Position numbers and translations under genes: made by a program. This document shows, piece after piece, positions 33,541 to 44,434 of a stretch of 64,000 nucleotides of DNA. The notes under the pieces were generated by a model that saw nothing but the letters and a program-made list of their open reading frames with translations, did not search any database and was not told the origin of the DNA. The DNA is from Gonocerus acuteangulatus (Eukaryota; Arthropoda; Insecta; Hemiptera; Coreidae): positions 68,196,245 to 68,260,244 of the forward strand of contig OX328130.1 of NCBI GenBank assembly GCA_946811695.1. Direction: 5' to 3'. Every line of letters begins with the position of its first letter. The first letter of the stretch is position 1.

Positions 33541-34037
33541 CACGGCCGTACAAAGGAAATAATTCCGGGGGTGGGTCGGTAGCATTTAGAGGGTACGCAG
33601 GGCCGCCACATGGGGGGGGGGCAAGTTGTCCCGGGCCCGGGCGCCATGGGGGCCCTGTCCGGGCCTCGCTGAGTAGAAAAATTGTATAGGTTATGAGCTT
33701 GTAAAAATAACTACTGCACCGATTGTCAGCTTTTATTCTCTGAAAGTATGATTTTAAAATGTCCAAAATTCTTTAGCAAAGTTTCAGTCTGGCTCTGAGA
33801 AGGGGGGCCCGTGATTTGGTCCCGGGCCCGGCTCTGAGATGTGGCGGCCCTGAGGGTATGGCATACTAACAATCTAGAACTTGGAATATTTAGCCAACAA
33901 AAACGCTATTACGCCCAAAAAAAATATTATATTAAAAATAAAATTATATTAAGTTTTTATGTCACATTTTTACCGATTAAAACAAAATTTGGGGGGGGGG
34001 CTGCAGCTCCGTTAGCTTCTTCCTTATATACGCCCAT
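33541..34037 (-). mobile_element. hAT-like MITE family A, containing another hAT MITE
   Basis: Ends CACGGCCGTACAAAGGAAAT (left, decayed) and CTTATATACGCCCATG (right). Flanks TTGGGCTA and GTGGGCTA are an 8-bp duplication with one mismatch. A second element sits at 33598-33852. Confidence 0.85.
33598..33852 (+). mobile_element. hAT-like MITE, family E
   Basis: Terminal repeats CAGGGCCGCCACAT / ATGTGGCGGCCCTG, with flanks AGGGTACG and AGGGTATG forming an 8-bp duplication with one mismatch. The G+C-rich ends (CCCGGGCCCGGGCGCC) stand out from the surrounding DNA. No coding frame. Confidence 0.9.
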
Positions 34038-34190
34038 GGTGGGCTAAGTTCTGTTAGTAAGTCGTATATGTTTAAGTATATGTTTATTAGTCAGAATCTC
34101 TTTAAAATATTGACAGCTCGGCCTGTACTTTCTATCTGATAAGTACGAGTGGGCAAGTTAGGTTTCCAGTGAGGTTTATTTTCAAGCTAG
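34038..34190 (-). pseudogene. Non-LTR retrotransposon C-terminal fragment
   Basis: Reads LAHSYLSDRKYRPSCQYFKE, then ILTNKHILK, then RLTN-RT just before the MITE. Inverted relative of 30331-30520, interrupted by a family A MITE at the same codon. Confidence 0.7.
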
Positions 34191-34194
34191 TCAA

Positions 34195-34626
34195 GCTGGA
34201 GAGGGTTCCGGGACACTCTGGCGTCTAGGGGAACGAGATGGCAGGTGAGCTGGCTCATATCGAGGCATTTATGGTGACCTTTGCACCAAAACCCCTATGT
34301 GGGATAGCAACGGCAGAGGTCAGACTTAGCATTATCTGTGCAGGAATAAGATAAGACTACTATCAGCTCTCCTTACCGGACACTGCAGATTGCGTCGACT
34401 TTTTCATTTCATGGGACTGACCAGCATCACTATGTGGTGTCAACTATTTTTTAAGAACGATGAACCATACTATTTGAACGTGTTCAGCACTTGCCAAGAA
34501 ATGCTTGCACTTTGGAACGAGTTGGGACTCATTGATGGTCCTCTGGCCCCGACACGTCGGGAGGCACTATATGTCTTACGGGTCTTGCCTCTTATCGTGG
34601 ACCAACCCCCAGCACCCGTTATCTAA
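34195..34626 (+). pseudogene. RNase H and C-terminal region of another non-LTR element
   Basis: Starts RVPGHSGV-stop-GNEMAGELAH, the terminal RNase H motif, with a stop where Glu or Arg is usual. After a frameshift it reads LTGHCRLRRLFHFMGLTSIT and CQLFFKNDEPYYLNVFSTCQ, and ends PLIVDQPPAPVI-stop at 34626. L-T-G-H-C-x-L-R-x2-L-x2-M-G-L is the linker that follows RNase H in LOA/Outcast/R1-type elements. Inactivated. Confidence 0.8.
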
Positions 34627-34629
34627 TCT

Positions 34630-34890
34630 AATCAAAGCGTTCATTTGTATTTTTCGTTGTATTTTTGATTTCTCATAACTCGCTCTCCCATAAGTTCAGA
34701 ATGTTGGTTTTAATGTTTTTTTTCCATTAAGTCATAGTATTCAAGTAAGCACATGTCTTTTCACCAGTACATTCTCTTCTAAGTCTACAGCTGAACTGAG
34801 TTAATGTCCCACTGTGTTATTCATATTTTAACAAAAATAAATCATTTTTACTAGATTTTCCTGAGGCCGTCTCATATTTTTAGCTCTACA
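34630..34890. other. Unassigned DNA
   Basis: Probably 3' UTR of the preceding retroelement, then unique sequence; nothing firm. Confidence 0.35.
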
Positions 34891-34897
34891 TACTTAC

Positions 34898-34945
34898 GGT
34901 TCTTGTCAAACTGACGTTACTAGAGGTTACAATGGACACTTACCT
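34898..34945 (-). promoter_or_regulatory. Candidate recursive splice site with 46-nt RS-exon
   Basis: On the minus strand TTTGTCTTTCTTTTGCAG ends at 34944 and is followed with no gap by GTAAGTGTCC, so a strong acceptor abuts a strong donor. A second donor, ACC|GTAAGTATG, lies 46 nt downstream (GT at 34897-34896). This is the layout of a recursive splice (ratchet) site plus its RS-exon: the exon is defined first, then the regenerated GTAAGT donor is used. The 46 nt contain stops in all three frames, so inclusion would be non-coding. It is on the same strand as the transporter and lies 24.9 kb upstream of the 10038 acceptor. Confidence 0.7.
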
Positions 34946-35139
34946 GCAAAAGAAAGACAAATATCAGACAATGTTAATAAGACAATTATTAGGCTATGTT
35001 AATTAAATAAAATTAATAGAAATACAAACAATAGAAATAGCCACCCCTTTCACTGGTTTTGTAATTGACAAAGTCTACTTGTTCTTCAAGAAAATTTTGT
35101 CTAGTTTACGACGCTGCAATTCGGAATTACATATCTTGG

Positions 35140-35885
35140 TAAAAATGAAGTTTCACGCCCTCAAACCCGATTTCTTTCAAATTGTGTACAATAACGTATT
35201 TTGATGCACTAAACACGAATACGTTAAAAAAAAAAACCTTCGCATTTAACTAGGAAAGAAGTTATTAAGCACTAAAGTTAATAGAATTCTATTAATTTTG
35301 GCGAGTTGGATTGACTGGGGTTTTGATATCATTTTGAGCGAGCGTAGCGAGCGGAAACGCATAGCACATATGCCCTTAAGCGACAGGTGACGACGGGTGA
35401 GGAAGCCCTTAGAATTAACAATATTTTTGAATAAATGGTTTTGAACATTTCAAATGAGAGTTCTCTGTTTCCCAATGTTACATATCGGCGCATGCGCGTG
35501 TTTACAAATACGCTGTTGACGCCTAGTTTTATAACCTTCCTAACAGTGAACTTTAATATTATATTCTATTAGAATTCTATTAATTTTAGCGAGTTGGATT
35601 GACTGGGGTTTTGTTATCTTCTTGAGCGAGCGGAAACGCGTAGCATGTATGCCTTAAAGTCGTCATTTATGCCTTAAAGTCGTCACAAATTTAGTTGTTA
35701 ACATTAGCTCTCATAACCCGCATTACAGCGAGCTTAAGTGCTTAATAACTTCTTTCGTAGTTAAATGCGAAGGTTTTTTTTTAACGTATTCGTGTTTAGT
35801 GCATCAAAATACGTTATTGTACAAAATTTGAATGAAATCGGTTTTGAGGGCGTGAAACTTCATTTTTACCATTATCTTTAACAGT
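35140..35885. mobile_element. Fold-back element (family D)
   Basis: Arms of about 135 bp: TAAAAATGAAGTTTCACGCC, ATACGTTAAAAAAAAAA and CTTCGCATTTAACTA near the left return in reverse complement at 35735-35880. Between them are two direct copies of AATAGAATTCTATTAATTTT followed by GAGTTGGATTGACTGGGGTT (35281 and 35571). Shares its centre with 24840-24960 and 25390-25480. Confidence 0.8.
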
Positions 35886-36050
35886 TATTTAGTTATTGCT
35901 ATATATTCAACGAAAAACATGGTGAATCTAAAAAAACACAAAATTTAAATTTCCTTCTTCCCTGTAGGGAATTGACCCTCAGCCCAAAGGACCATTTGTG
36001 TTCCATTTGGTGTCTACTATCACCTCCTTAAGTATTCGTCACCACTTACG

Positions 36051-36052
<2 letters not shown>

Positions 36053-36099
<47 letters not shown>

Positions 36100-36120
36100 T
36101 ATATATATAGATATATATAG
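36053..36120. repeat. (AT)n microsatellite
   Basis: AT tract ending in (TATAGATA) variants. Confidence 0.95.
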
Positions 36121-36556
36121 TACAGATAGGGAAAATGACATCATATTTTAGTGAAATAAAGAACGATATTACCTGGGACTATTGATAGTATTAAGTACCT
36201 GCTATCTGTACCAATATTTAGAAATGTCTGATAAAACTTTATTAACTCACATGTTGAAATTAAACTGGCTAGGGCTTATCGCTAGGCAATATGTCATTAT
36301 AAATCTTTATTTATTGTTATTATCGTTAATAGGCGATAAAACAGTCAAATCATAGTTTTAAGAACATAATAACTAAAAAAGAAAAATCTGTCATGATAAA
36401 TTTAGATATTGTCTAGAGTATCTGTAAGTACTGTTTATGTTAAGAGTTACTTTTATATTTAGTCATGTGTCCATCAGTGCGTTTGTGTAGTATTTGAATG
36501 TATGGTATTTATCTTACTGGTATATATTACTTATTTTCTGATAAAATTATGAATAA

Positions 36557-36860
36557 TTATTCGTTATTGTATGGTCGTAATATTCGGTCAAATAAGTTTT
36601 CGTTTTTCAAGTAATTATAAATGTTGTAAATATATTGGCTCCCATGGGAGAGTAACTCAGTCATGTTGTCCGGTAAGTCATAGTTCTGTCTCCGTAAACA
36701 TTCTGTCAATATGTGTTTTATTGTCAGTGGAGTGTTACATACTTTACATGTCGGAATGTCCTGTCTCGTCATGTGGTGTAAGTGTGTCAGCCGGGAACGA
36801 CCTATTCTTAAGCGGCATAAGACAATATAAATCTAATAAATGCCTAATTTCTCCGGGGTA
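36557..36860 (-). pseudogene. Non-LTR retrotransposon C-terminal fragment
   Basis: Reads VLCRLRIGRSRLTHLHHMTR, then QDIPTCKVCNTPLTIKHILT, EC, and ends NENLFDRILRPYNNE-stop. Same family as the 19437-20910 element (VLCRLRIGHSLLTH, CKYCNTTLTIKHILTDC) but a separate subfamily. The last 71 codons are open, but no catalytic domain is present. Confidence 0.8.
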
Positions 36861-36894
36861 TAAAGGTCCGAAATATAGAGCCAATTAATAGATC

Positions 36895-38700
36895 ACTTTT
36901 TAAATATGGCGATAGGAAAAAGGTCTATTAGTTTAAAAACGTACATTTCATCTTCCCGCAAGGGTTTAGTGAGGTGGATAATGTAAGAGTGCAAATAAAC
37001 GGTGAGGAATACCTCAAGATTTGGACTGGAAATCTCGAGACAACCTTGAGGCCAAAGTTGAACTGTACAGTCCATCGAAGTAGTATTAAAACCAAAATAG
37101 ATTAACTGTACAGTCCAATGAGACCGGGACTGTGCAGGCCAGGCCTGACTTGTGTGGTTAAAGGGGTGTTTGCTTCATATTCAGTGGGTCTAATATAATT
37201 GGACTGTGCAGGCCCTGCCTTGAGGTTTATTACCTTATCGTGTGCGTGCCAGGCCCCTATAGGCCAAACTGAGCAGTCCCGGCCTTGAGATTTCAACTAA
37301 ACGTGACATGCGACTTAACGGAAACGACACGTGTCTTGTTGTACAATGTAGAACCTTCATCTTGTTTGGGTAGATTGTATCCAAAACTTAGTCCAGGAGT
37401 TGTTTGACTTTGGCTTCAAAGCTAACTTACCTGACCAAGTTGCTTTGATACACGAAACACTTCAAGAAAGGTTATTTGAGATGAGTGACGAATGATTTCA
37501 CACAGTTGTTTCGCAGTACAACTAAGTCTGAATGGGGTCTTATTTCTTCTGCGTCAAAATAAATCCGACTTCATAGGATACATAACTCTGCCTTACAGAA
37601 CTCTTGAGAGTGAATTGCGGTTTTTCGAATGATATGATTGATTATGGAATTGAGCTACGAGGTCATTCGACTCTCGACCTAATGATTTGATGATAGCAAT
37701 TTCCTCGTTAATTCCTGCAGATTCAGGAAGATCACTGGGCCACCGCCTTTTCCTAGGGGCGATGCTCTCAACAATCCACGTCCTTATACTTGCCTTTCTT
37801 GCGGAACGGAAACTCGAACCTTGAGAAGTATAGAAAAGGTAGTTGGCTTTGAACGGAAGATTCTTGGTCGATCATTTGAACCAATTAAGGATGTCTAGAA
37901 CTGCCAACGGAAGAGGCATAGTGTGACCCATCTTATGTTTGGGAGATGGATATAATGCTGCATATCAAGCTAGAAGGACAACATGCGAGAATGTCATAAA
38001 AGAAGGATTCCCTGACAGTTGCTAGAAGAAAGGCTCAACCGAACAAATAAGAAACACAGAAGGACAATGTCTTAGATGATTCAATGCTGTCATCAAAGTT
38101 AGATGCGCAACATGTGAGCGGCTGCACAGGATGGACATACCGCCCCTACCATGTCAAACTATCGAATATGATAAATCTTGTTTCTCAGATTGGAGACTAT
38201 GCTCTTGGATTGTGCACGATACGGTTAGTCGCAAATTGTCGCAACTCTAACCCCTTTAGAATAGCCTTTAATGCCTTAAATAAAGTATCGAATAAGACCA
38301 TTATTCAATATATTACTTCGCCAATGTATGAAATAAGTTCATTCGCTAGTTTGCTCCGAATTTCATTTTCAATAGTTTGACAAGGTAGGGAGGATGTCTA
38401 GTGAAAGCTTATTGAGGAGGGAGGCCAAAAAGCACATAGGTCTCTAAGACCACAGAGGTTAAACGAGGTGTCTTCGCTGGAATATACTCGGTGCAGTAAA
38501 ATTCTTATGTGTTTTCCATTTTGCTGTGAGTTTGGGTTTGACTATGACCTATTTATGAGACAATGTTTCTTTTCTTATTTCTCTACATGTTTCACACCGT
38601 TTTGGTACCTCTCAAAACAACATATTAAACGAAATATTAAGCTTTAACTTCACTAGGAGAACCTTTCACTAGTAGGGGCACGTCAAGGTTGGTTGTAGAC
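36895..38700. other. Unassigned, relatively unique DNA
   Basis: No homopolymer or microsatellite of note and several medium open frames (60-98 codons) on both strands, none with a recognised motif. ACTGTACAGTCC words repeat at 37060-37115. It could hide an old element. Confidence 0.35.
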
Positions 38701-38707
38701 TGAATTA

Positions 38708-39133
38708 AGATATGGAGAATAATCTTAAAATGAAAATCAACCACAAAAAATGAATAATTGAATAGAATATAAAATGAATGTGTGGAGTAAGTATTCAATA
38801 AATCATCGGACTTGGGAACGTTAATATTTCCCAGAAATCGACCTCAAGCGCATTCAAGACCTCTTCTAAACACACAGAGGACGGAACACGTTCCAGGAAC
38901 GTGCTGCTCGTCTATACACAAGATATGGAGAATAATCTTAAAATGAAAATCAACCACAAAAAATGAATAATTGAATAGAATATAAAATGAATGTGTGGAG
39001 TAAGTATTCAATAAATCATCGGACTTGGGAACGTTAATATTTCCCAGAAATCGACCTCAAGCGCATTCAAGACCTCTTCTAAACACACAGAGGACGGAAC
39101 ACGTTCCAGGAACGTGCTGCTCGTCTATACACT
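38708..39133. repeat. 213-bp perfect tandem duplication
   Basis: AGATATGGAGAATAATCTTA starts at 38708 and again at 38921, and the two copies appear identical through CGTGCTGCTCGTCTATACAC. No coding frame. Confidence 0.95.
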
Positions 39134-39134
39134 A

Positions 39135-40425
39135 ACACTAAACAAAGCGATATTCAGACAAGCTAAACTACTTGTCATTCTACTCAGAACAACTACAAGG
39201 TCATTGCCAATTATTCCCACTTGTTTAGGATAAATAATGTCCAACCACTAGCGTACTGCTAATTACTTTAGCAATTATGAGACACTTATTTTTTTTGGAA
39301 TGAATAAAATATTATATTTTTTTTTCACTTGGAAACCAGATAGAAACATTTCAGCACAAGAATCGAAAATTCCAAGCCATATTTCTTCGATAAAAAAATC
39401 CAACGGGTTGTAACCTATAGACAACCCGTCCTAAAATTCTTCGTTAATGTTAATGGACGTTAAAATTAAAAAAAAAAACAAACAAAAAACAATTAATAGT
39501 ACTAATGCTTCTCTTATCGTAGTGTAACAGTAAACAATTAACTTGATTTCTTCGGGACTGATATACTTCCAGAAGATTGATTGGCCTCTCAACTCCTCCT
39601 TTATAACTCATTACAGACGAGTTGTGACTAACTCGGATCGGATCGGGTCGGGACCAATGTAGGCACTCACGCCGGCCGTTGTCGGTCAAACCATATCGGA
39701 TTGGATCGGATCCGGAGAAATACGGGTCCAATGTAGTTGCAGCCTTAGGATACAAATAGAGTAGAGCGCAAAGAGACCAAGAGGAAGACCAAAGAGCATA
39801 GCTAAGAAATAAAACAACTCAGGTTACGTAAGAATTATCAACACGGTTTGATTTCGCAGCTCTCATCGCGTTGGTTCGCTATGCTCTTTGCCTTTCGTCT
39901 CTGAAGCCTAAGGGCCTGAACAATCGTTTTTGGCAATGTTTTTTTTTTGCGTCTCAAACCATTCAAACCAACAGATCTTGCGAAAGATCTACAGACAATG
40001 TGTAAGAGTCGAATCGACATCTGTTCCTTCAAGACCAACATTCAATGACCTCCTTAGGCCGTGACCTTCCGACGCCTTCTGCGTGAAATAGATCTATCAG
40101 CAAATAGATTGGGGAGTGAGAGAGGAACTGCGCAGTGTCCCCGAAGCCTATTGGCGGGAGGAAGCGACCAATCAAGAGGAAATACCCGATTACTGCCAAT
40201 ACAATACGCCAAGATTGGAGGCCATCACATGTCGATGTTCATAAGAATAAGTATGTATAAGAAGAAGACATCAATTCAATAAGCAATGAGAAGTATGTTA
40301 GAACTTATGTTCATACGTTAGTATGAATAAATGAAGGAACCAAGAAGGAAGTGAATATGGAGGAAGGGAGAAAAAATTATGAAAATATATGTGCGGGGGG
40401 ATAACATACAGTCATTAGTTCGCTA
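39135..40425. other. Unassigned DNA
   Basis: A patch at 39630-39740 repeats CGGATCGGAT / TCGGGTCGGGACC and may be an old MITE. Nothing firm. Confidence 0.4.
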
Positions 40426-40428
40426 TAC

Positions 40429-40508
<80 letters not shown>
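40429..40508. repeat. (AT)n microsatellite
   Basis: Interrupted AT tract of about 80 bp. Confidence 0.95.
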
Positions 40509-40513
<5 letters not shown>

Positions 40514-40539
40514 CATATCGTCTTGAAAATGATTCCATT

Positions 40540-40750
40540 CTTTTCTCTGCGTTAGAAAACGTAAAAAAAAAAACAACCTGCAAGCCTATTACTGCAAGAA
40601 CGTAAGAGTTACGAATATTTTCACACGAATTTCCTCCAAGAAAACAGCGGATTGGACCTTTCAAATCAGATAAAGGATTGTTGTACCAATTTTTTCAAAA
40701 TCGGATCATTTGTGTGATTTCATGTGGGACAACTATTCAACATTAAGAGC
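40540..40750 (+). repeat. Dispersed repeat Y, copy 1
   Basis: AAGAACGTAAGAGTTACGAA and the following CACGAATTTCC...CAAGAAAA resemble 43150-43330 and 53248-53440 (CGCGCGAATTTCGCTCC, TTAACGAACATC). Adjacent to an AT tract, as is the third copy. Confidence 0.55.
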
Positions 40751-40759
40751 GAGGTTACC

Positions 40760-41630
40760 TCCGTATTGAGTGGGCGGGAACCTAAAATAATCAAAGGAAG
40801 TGACTCAGATGGTTTACAGAGGTATACCCTGTTTGGAATGATGTCATGATAGGTTCGAGGTGACAAAAGTCCTTTGCCTATCCGCTAGCTTCTATGAGCT
40901 ACGGAGATAACGTGGCCTCGTAACGTCGCAGAACGAGACATCATGACGGAAATTTCCGCCAGGCACGAGAATGCGTTAGTAGACATCCTCATTGCTCTGC
41001 TGAGGTCGATCTCATAAAGCAAATCCTAGAGACCAAATAAACTGTGGGAACCTCTTCCAGGCTTCAAGATGGATCCGTGCTCTTAAGCCTCCTAAAAGGT
41101 ATATTAAACAAATAATGGTTTTAGCGTTGAATATGCTTTTACTATTACCAAAAAAAACGAAACTATTTTGTGTAATGAAAGAAAGAAGCGCCAAAACAGT
41201 GGTAGACAAGAAATGCCTGAATGATTTTCCGTAATAGGAAGGCATCGTTTATGACCTGGTAGCCTTTCCGGGTATAACGATATCCTTATTTGCATATTCG
41301 AACGGTAATTCAGCGATAATACTTCAACGATTATTTAACGTACAATGACGTTTCTCAGACGACCCTGAACGTTCCTTGAACGCTATGACGTTTGTTTACC
41401 GTTTTTTGGAATCGGATACCTAGAATCAAGAGAATCGGTACGCAGACACCAGTGGGAAAAGCGTTTTCCACGTTTGTTGTTGTTGAAAGCAACGAGTCGG
41501 GGTTCTACATGCAGCGAGGCGTATATCGCCGAAGTTTTTGTCTCTATGTTGCAGATACCAAATCCTTAACTTTTGTTGTCCAAAGAAATTGGCTATGGGC
41601 TTAGCCGTTTTTATTTAATTGAAAACAAAA
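40760..41630. other. Unassigned DNA
   Basis: Small overlapping frames at 41012-41295 and 41392-41604 match no family I know. Confidence 0.35.
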
Positions 41631-41632
41631 TA

Positions 41633-41763
41633 GTGAATACAGACAATTTCCTTAATCATCTTGGCGAATACAGACAATTTCCTTAATCATCTTGGCGAAT
41701 ACAGACAATTTCCTTAATCATCTTGGCGAATACAGACAATTTCCTTAATCATCTTGGCGAATA
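41633..41763. repeat. 31-bp x 4 tandem repeat
   Basis: GAATACAGACAATTTCCTTA plus ATCATCTTGGC, four near-identical copies. Confidence 0.92.
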
Positions 41764-41976
41764 GAATCGGATAATGATATTTACTTCTCTTATTTGGTTA
41801 TTTTGTGTGCAGTAGCACGTTACTATTTTTTTGGTTGTTCGTAGGATATTACTATAAGAAAGTACTGGGCATTTGGGTGTCTTGTGGCGGACATTTCTGC
41901 ATCAAAGACATTAGTCAGATTTTCAAGTCTGACCAATATTCTCACGACGAGAAACCAAAACCATTGTTACCTCAAG

Positions 41977-42323
41977 CAGGCCATTCACGCTACGATTTGC
42001 AACTTCCGAAGTTGGACCACAAGTCGGATCATGAAGGGGCTTGTTGAATTGTTGGAAGTCTAGTTGGACGAGTCGGAATATTTAGAGGGACGACTCCAAG
42101 GTCTGACATCCGACTTGAAACGGAGTTGGAGCGTGAGTGGCGGTGTTGGATCAAAGTTGTCCAACTTAGCTCTGTCAGAGCTTGACCTTCGGGCATCTTC
42201 GTAAGTTCTAACAGACTAGGACTAAATTTGGATCGCTAGTTGGATAGCAAGTCGGAAGTGGAGTCGACTGTCGAACTAGTAGTCCTACTAAGTCGTACTG
42301 CAAATCGGAACGTGAATGGCCTG
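41977..42323. mobile_element. MITE with CAGGCCATTCACG ends
   Basis: The left end CAGGCCATTCACGCTACGAT and the right end, read inverted, CAGGCCATTCACGTTCCGAT pair over at least 22 bp. The inside repeats TTGGA/GTCGGA words. CAG-starting ends suggest hAT, but the flanking 8 bp (ACCTCAAG, CAATTCAA) do not match, so the superfamily is open. Confidence 0.7.
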
Positions 42324-42329
42324 CAATTC

Positions 42330-42835
42330 AAAATTGCAAAATTTTGATGAGGATCGATGTTGACGAGCTCAAATTTTCTTTTTACACCCGACAACGACCT
42401 AAATAACCAAATGTTGACCTATTGCTGTTTGACTTGAGCCCTTAAACCCGACCAACCAGACGTACCATTTGCCCCTTGCTAACGGAGGGGGAGGAGAACA
42501 CCAAACACCTGCCTTCCGACATAAGCACGTGGCACATAACCATCTGCCTAGCCTATTCACAGCATTTTCCATGCTCTATATACTCCCCTTAGCTGTCTTT
42601 TCAATCAACATATGCCTCCAGAACCTACACGCGTCTCGTCTATACTCACACATCTCCAGTCAGGATGTAACTAAATACTTGTAAACATTAGATGTATGCT
42701 TTCCTAGACGTCATGTTAGTACATACTTATAGTCTATATGTACTTACAAACAAACAGCTTAAGATGTAAGTAGACATAGTCACACTGTTGTCCGTAGATC
42801 CGTTGAAAAGTAAAAAACTACAAACAATTTTAAAC
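42330..42835. other. Unassigned DNA
   Basis: Nothing recognised. Confidence 0.4.
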
Positions 42836-42839
42836 TTTC

Positions 42840-43330
42840 AAGCACGTATTTCTCGAAGCTTTCAAATGTCACCTTCCATTTACCACGATGCCCAACCGTT
42901 TTCGAGACATTTTAGAAAATATACGAAGATCCGAAAACTTTTCATGTCCATTATTAATTTTTTTTACTAATACTTCCTAATCTTCTAATGCAACCAAAAT
43001 TTAAATATTTTAGATTAGATGAAATATAGAAGATTTGAAACAAGTTTCAACTGAATCAATAGTTTCCGAATACCGCTGAAAATTTGTTTAAAAAAGTGGG
43101 CGTTTCAATATTTCTCGAAAACAGTTAAATATATCGCTTTTAGAATGGTTTCATTCGTTTTTTCTACGTTAAGGAACATATATAAAACGAGTACCTGCAA
43201 GCATATGAGCCCGAAAACGTAAGCGTTCCGATTTTTTTCGCGCGAATTTCACTCAAAAATGTTCCGGTGACGAACTCTGCTGGTTAACAAACCTGACCTT
43301 CCAGGTTAACGAAATGAGCTTACAGGGTCT
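42840..43330 (+). repeat. Dispersed repeats: partner of 10455-10735, then repeat Y copy 2
   Basis: 42870-43080 parallels the reverse complement of 10455-10735 (AAGATCCGAAAACTTTTCAT, AACAAGTTTCAACTGAATCA). 43150-43330 carries repeat Y (GAAAACGTAAGCGTTCCGAT, CGCGCGAATTTCACTC, CTGCTGGTTAAC). Confidence 0.6.
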
Positions 43331-43492
43331 CCCCGTCGTCTATTGGCTAACGGCTTGGATGCTCATGCGTGGGTTCGAATCCCGTCTCCAGCAGGGATTT
43401 TTTTCCTAGTGTACCTTGGATGTTTATGAAAGGTGGAAACTAGTAGATAGTCCGGTGTGCTACGGTTTTACTAGAATGGCCTTAAAAAACAA
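43331..43492 (+). mobile_element. tRNA-derived SINE, family 3
   Basis: TGGCTAACGGCTTGG (box A-like) and GTGGGTTCGAATCCCGTCTC (perfect box B, GGTTCGAATCC) lie about 30 bp apart. A tRNA-unrelated body, GTAGATAGTCCGGTGTGCTA, and an A-rich tail follow. The acceptor stem does not pair as a functional tRNA would. Confidence 0.8.
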
Positions 43493-43499
43493 AACAAAA

Positions 43500-44185
43500 A
43501 AACTTGCAGTCAAGATATGACGTAAAAACATCAAGTAGTCAACACAATCTTGATGCTATGCCCTTGACACGGTAGTAGAATATAACTTCAGTAAACAAAG
43601 CCATAATCTAGACAAGATTTAGATATCTCAGGTCTATATCTGACATCATAAAACGCAGAAACCGCTTGAAAGCCTTTTGAAGAAATAGCCAAAAGGCTAT
43701 TTGAAAATACAGCTATTCCAGATGGAGCTTCGGAAATCTTTGACATTTTCATGACCAGATCCTGTTCAAGTTAAAATGAAATTCTTCTTATTTCCACTGG
43801 AATTAGTAAGTCACATATTTCATAGAAAACAATAATGTTTTTAATAGGAAGGAAACTTTAAATGTGAGGAAATTGAAATATGCTAATTGTGATATAAATG
43901 TATATGAGGTTTCTGATAAATCGTGGCCATATCATTGCTCAAGACGGTTGTTAAATAGTGAACCAAGTTGTCCCATACTGGTTCTCAGAGGAGTAAGAAA
44001 ATGGAACGAATTTGCAAGAAAAAGTAACAGACTTTACGTTGTGTCAACGCTAGTAGGACCTCCTATTTATCTTTCCCTTAAATATAACGCAAAAAAGCGA
44101 GGAACGGGACATGCGTTAACATTTTGCATAATCTATTTGTTAAAAATAAAATAATATAAATTTAGAGTCTGGATAATTATAGATC
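43500..44185. other. Unassigned DNA
   Basis: A 96-codon plus-strand frame (43864-44154) starts with ATG-less Met context and has no recognised domain. I see no splice partner. Confidence 0.35.
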
Positions 44186-44189
44186 ATGG

Positions 44190-44430
44190 GGTGAGAGACT
44201 GGTTCAGCGGCAGAGCACTGGATTCATATTCTGGAAGTCCTCAGTTCAAAACATGAGTGTGCGCTTAAGACTTTACCGTTTAGTGTCGTTGTTCGAGGGA
44301 GTCCCAGATCGTCCCTAGGCCCACCCAAGCTTTAAATAATTTGAGTAAATGCAAAAGGGGAAAATCGAGCGGGGTGCATAGTGCTCTAGTGTGCCGTATG
44401 TTCAACAATCAGATACCTCTACAGCGTAGG
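44190..44430 (+). mobile_element. tRNA-derived SINE, family 1
   Basis: GACTGGTTCAGCGGCAGAGC (box A) and CAGTTCAAAACATGAG (weak box B), then GTCCCAGATCGTCCCTAGGC, CCACCCAAGCTTTAAATAAT and GTGCATAGTGCTCTAGTGTG. Plus-orientation copy of 2860-3135 and 6018-6227. Confidence 0.75.
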
Positions 44431-44434
44431 TTCC

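Noticed and set aside
34375..34626. Host gene encoding an LTGHCRLRRLF protein
   Set aside because: Matches the post-RNase H linker of non-LTR elements and follows a broken RNase H motif.
37420..37440. Another CAG|GTAAGT on the minus strand
   Set aside because: The upstream sequence is not pyrimidine-rich, so it lacks a credible acceptor.
43340..43405. True tRNA gene
   Set aside because: Box B is perfect, but the acceptor and D stems do not pair as a cloverleaf and a SINE body follows.
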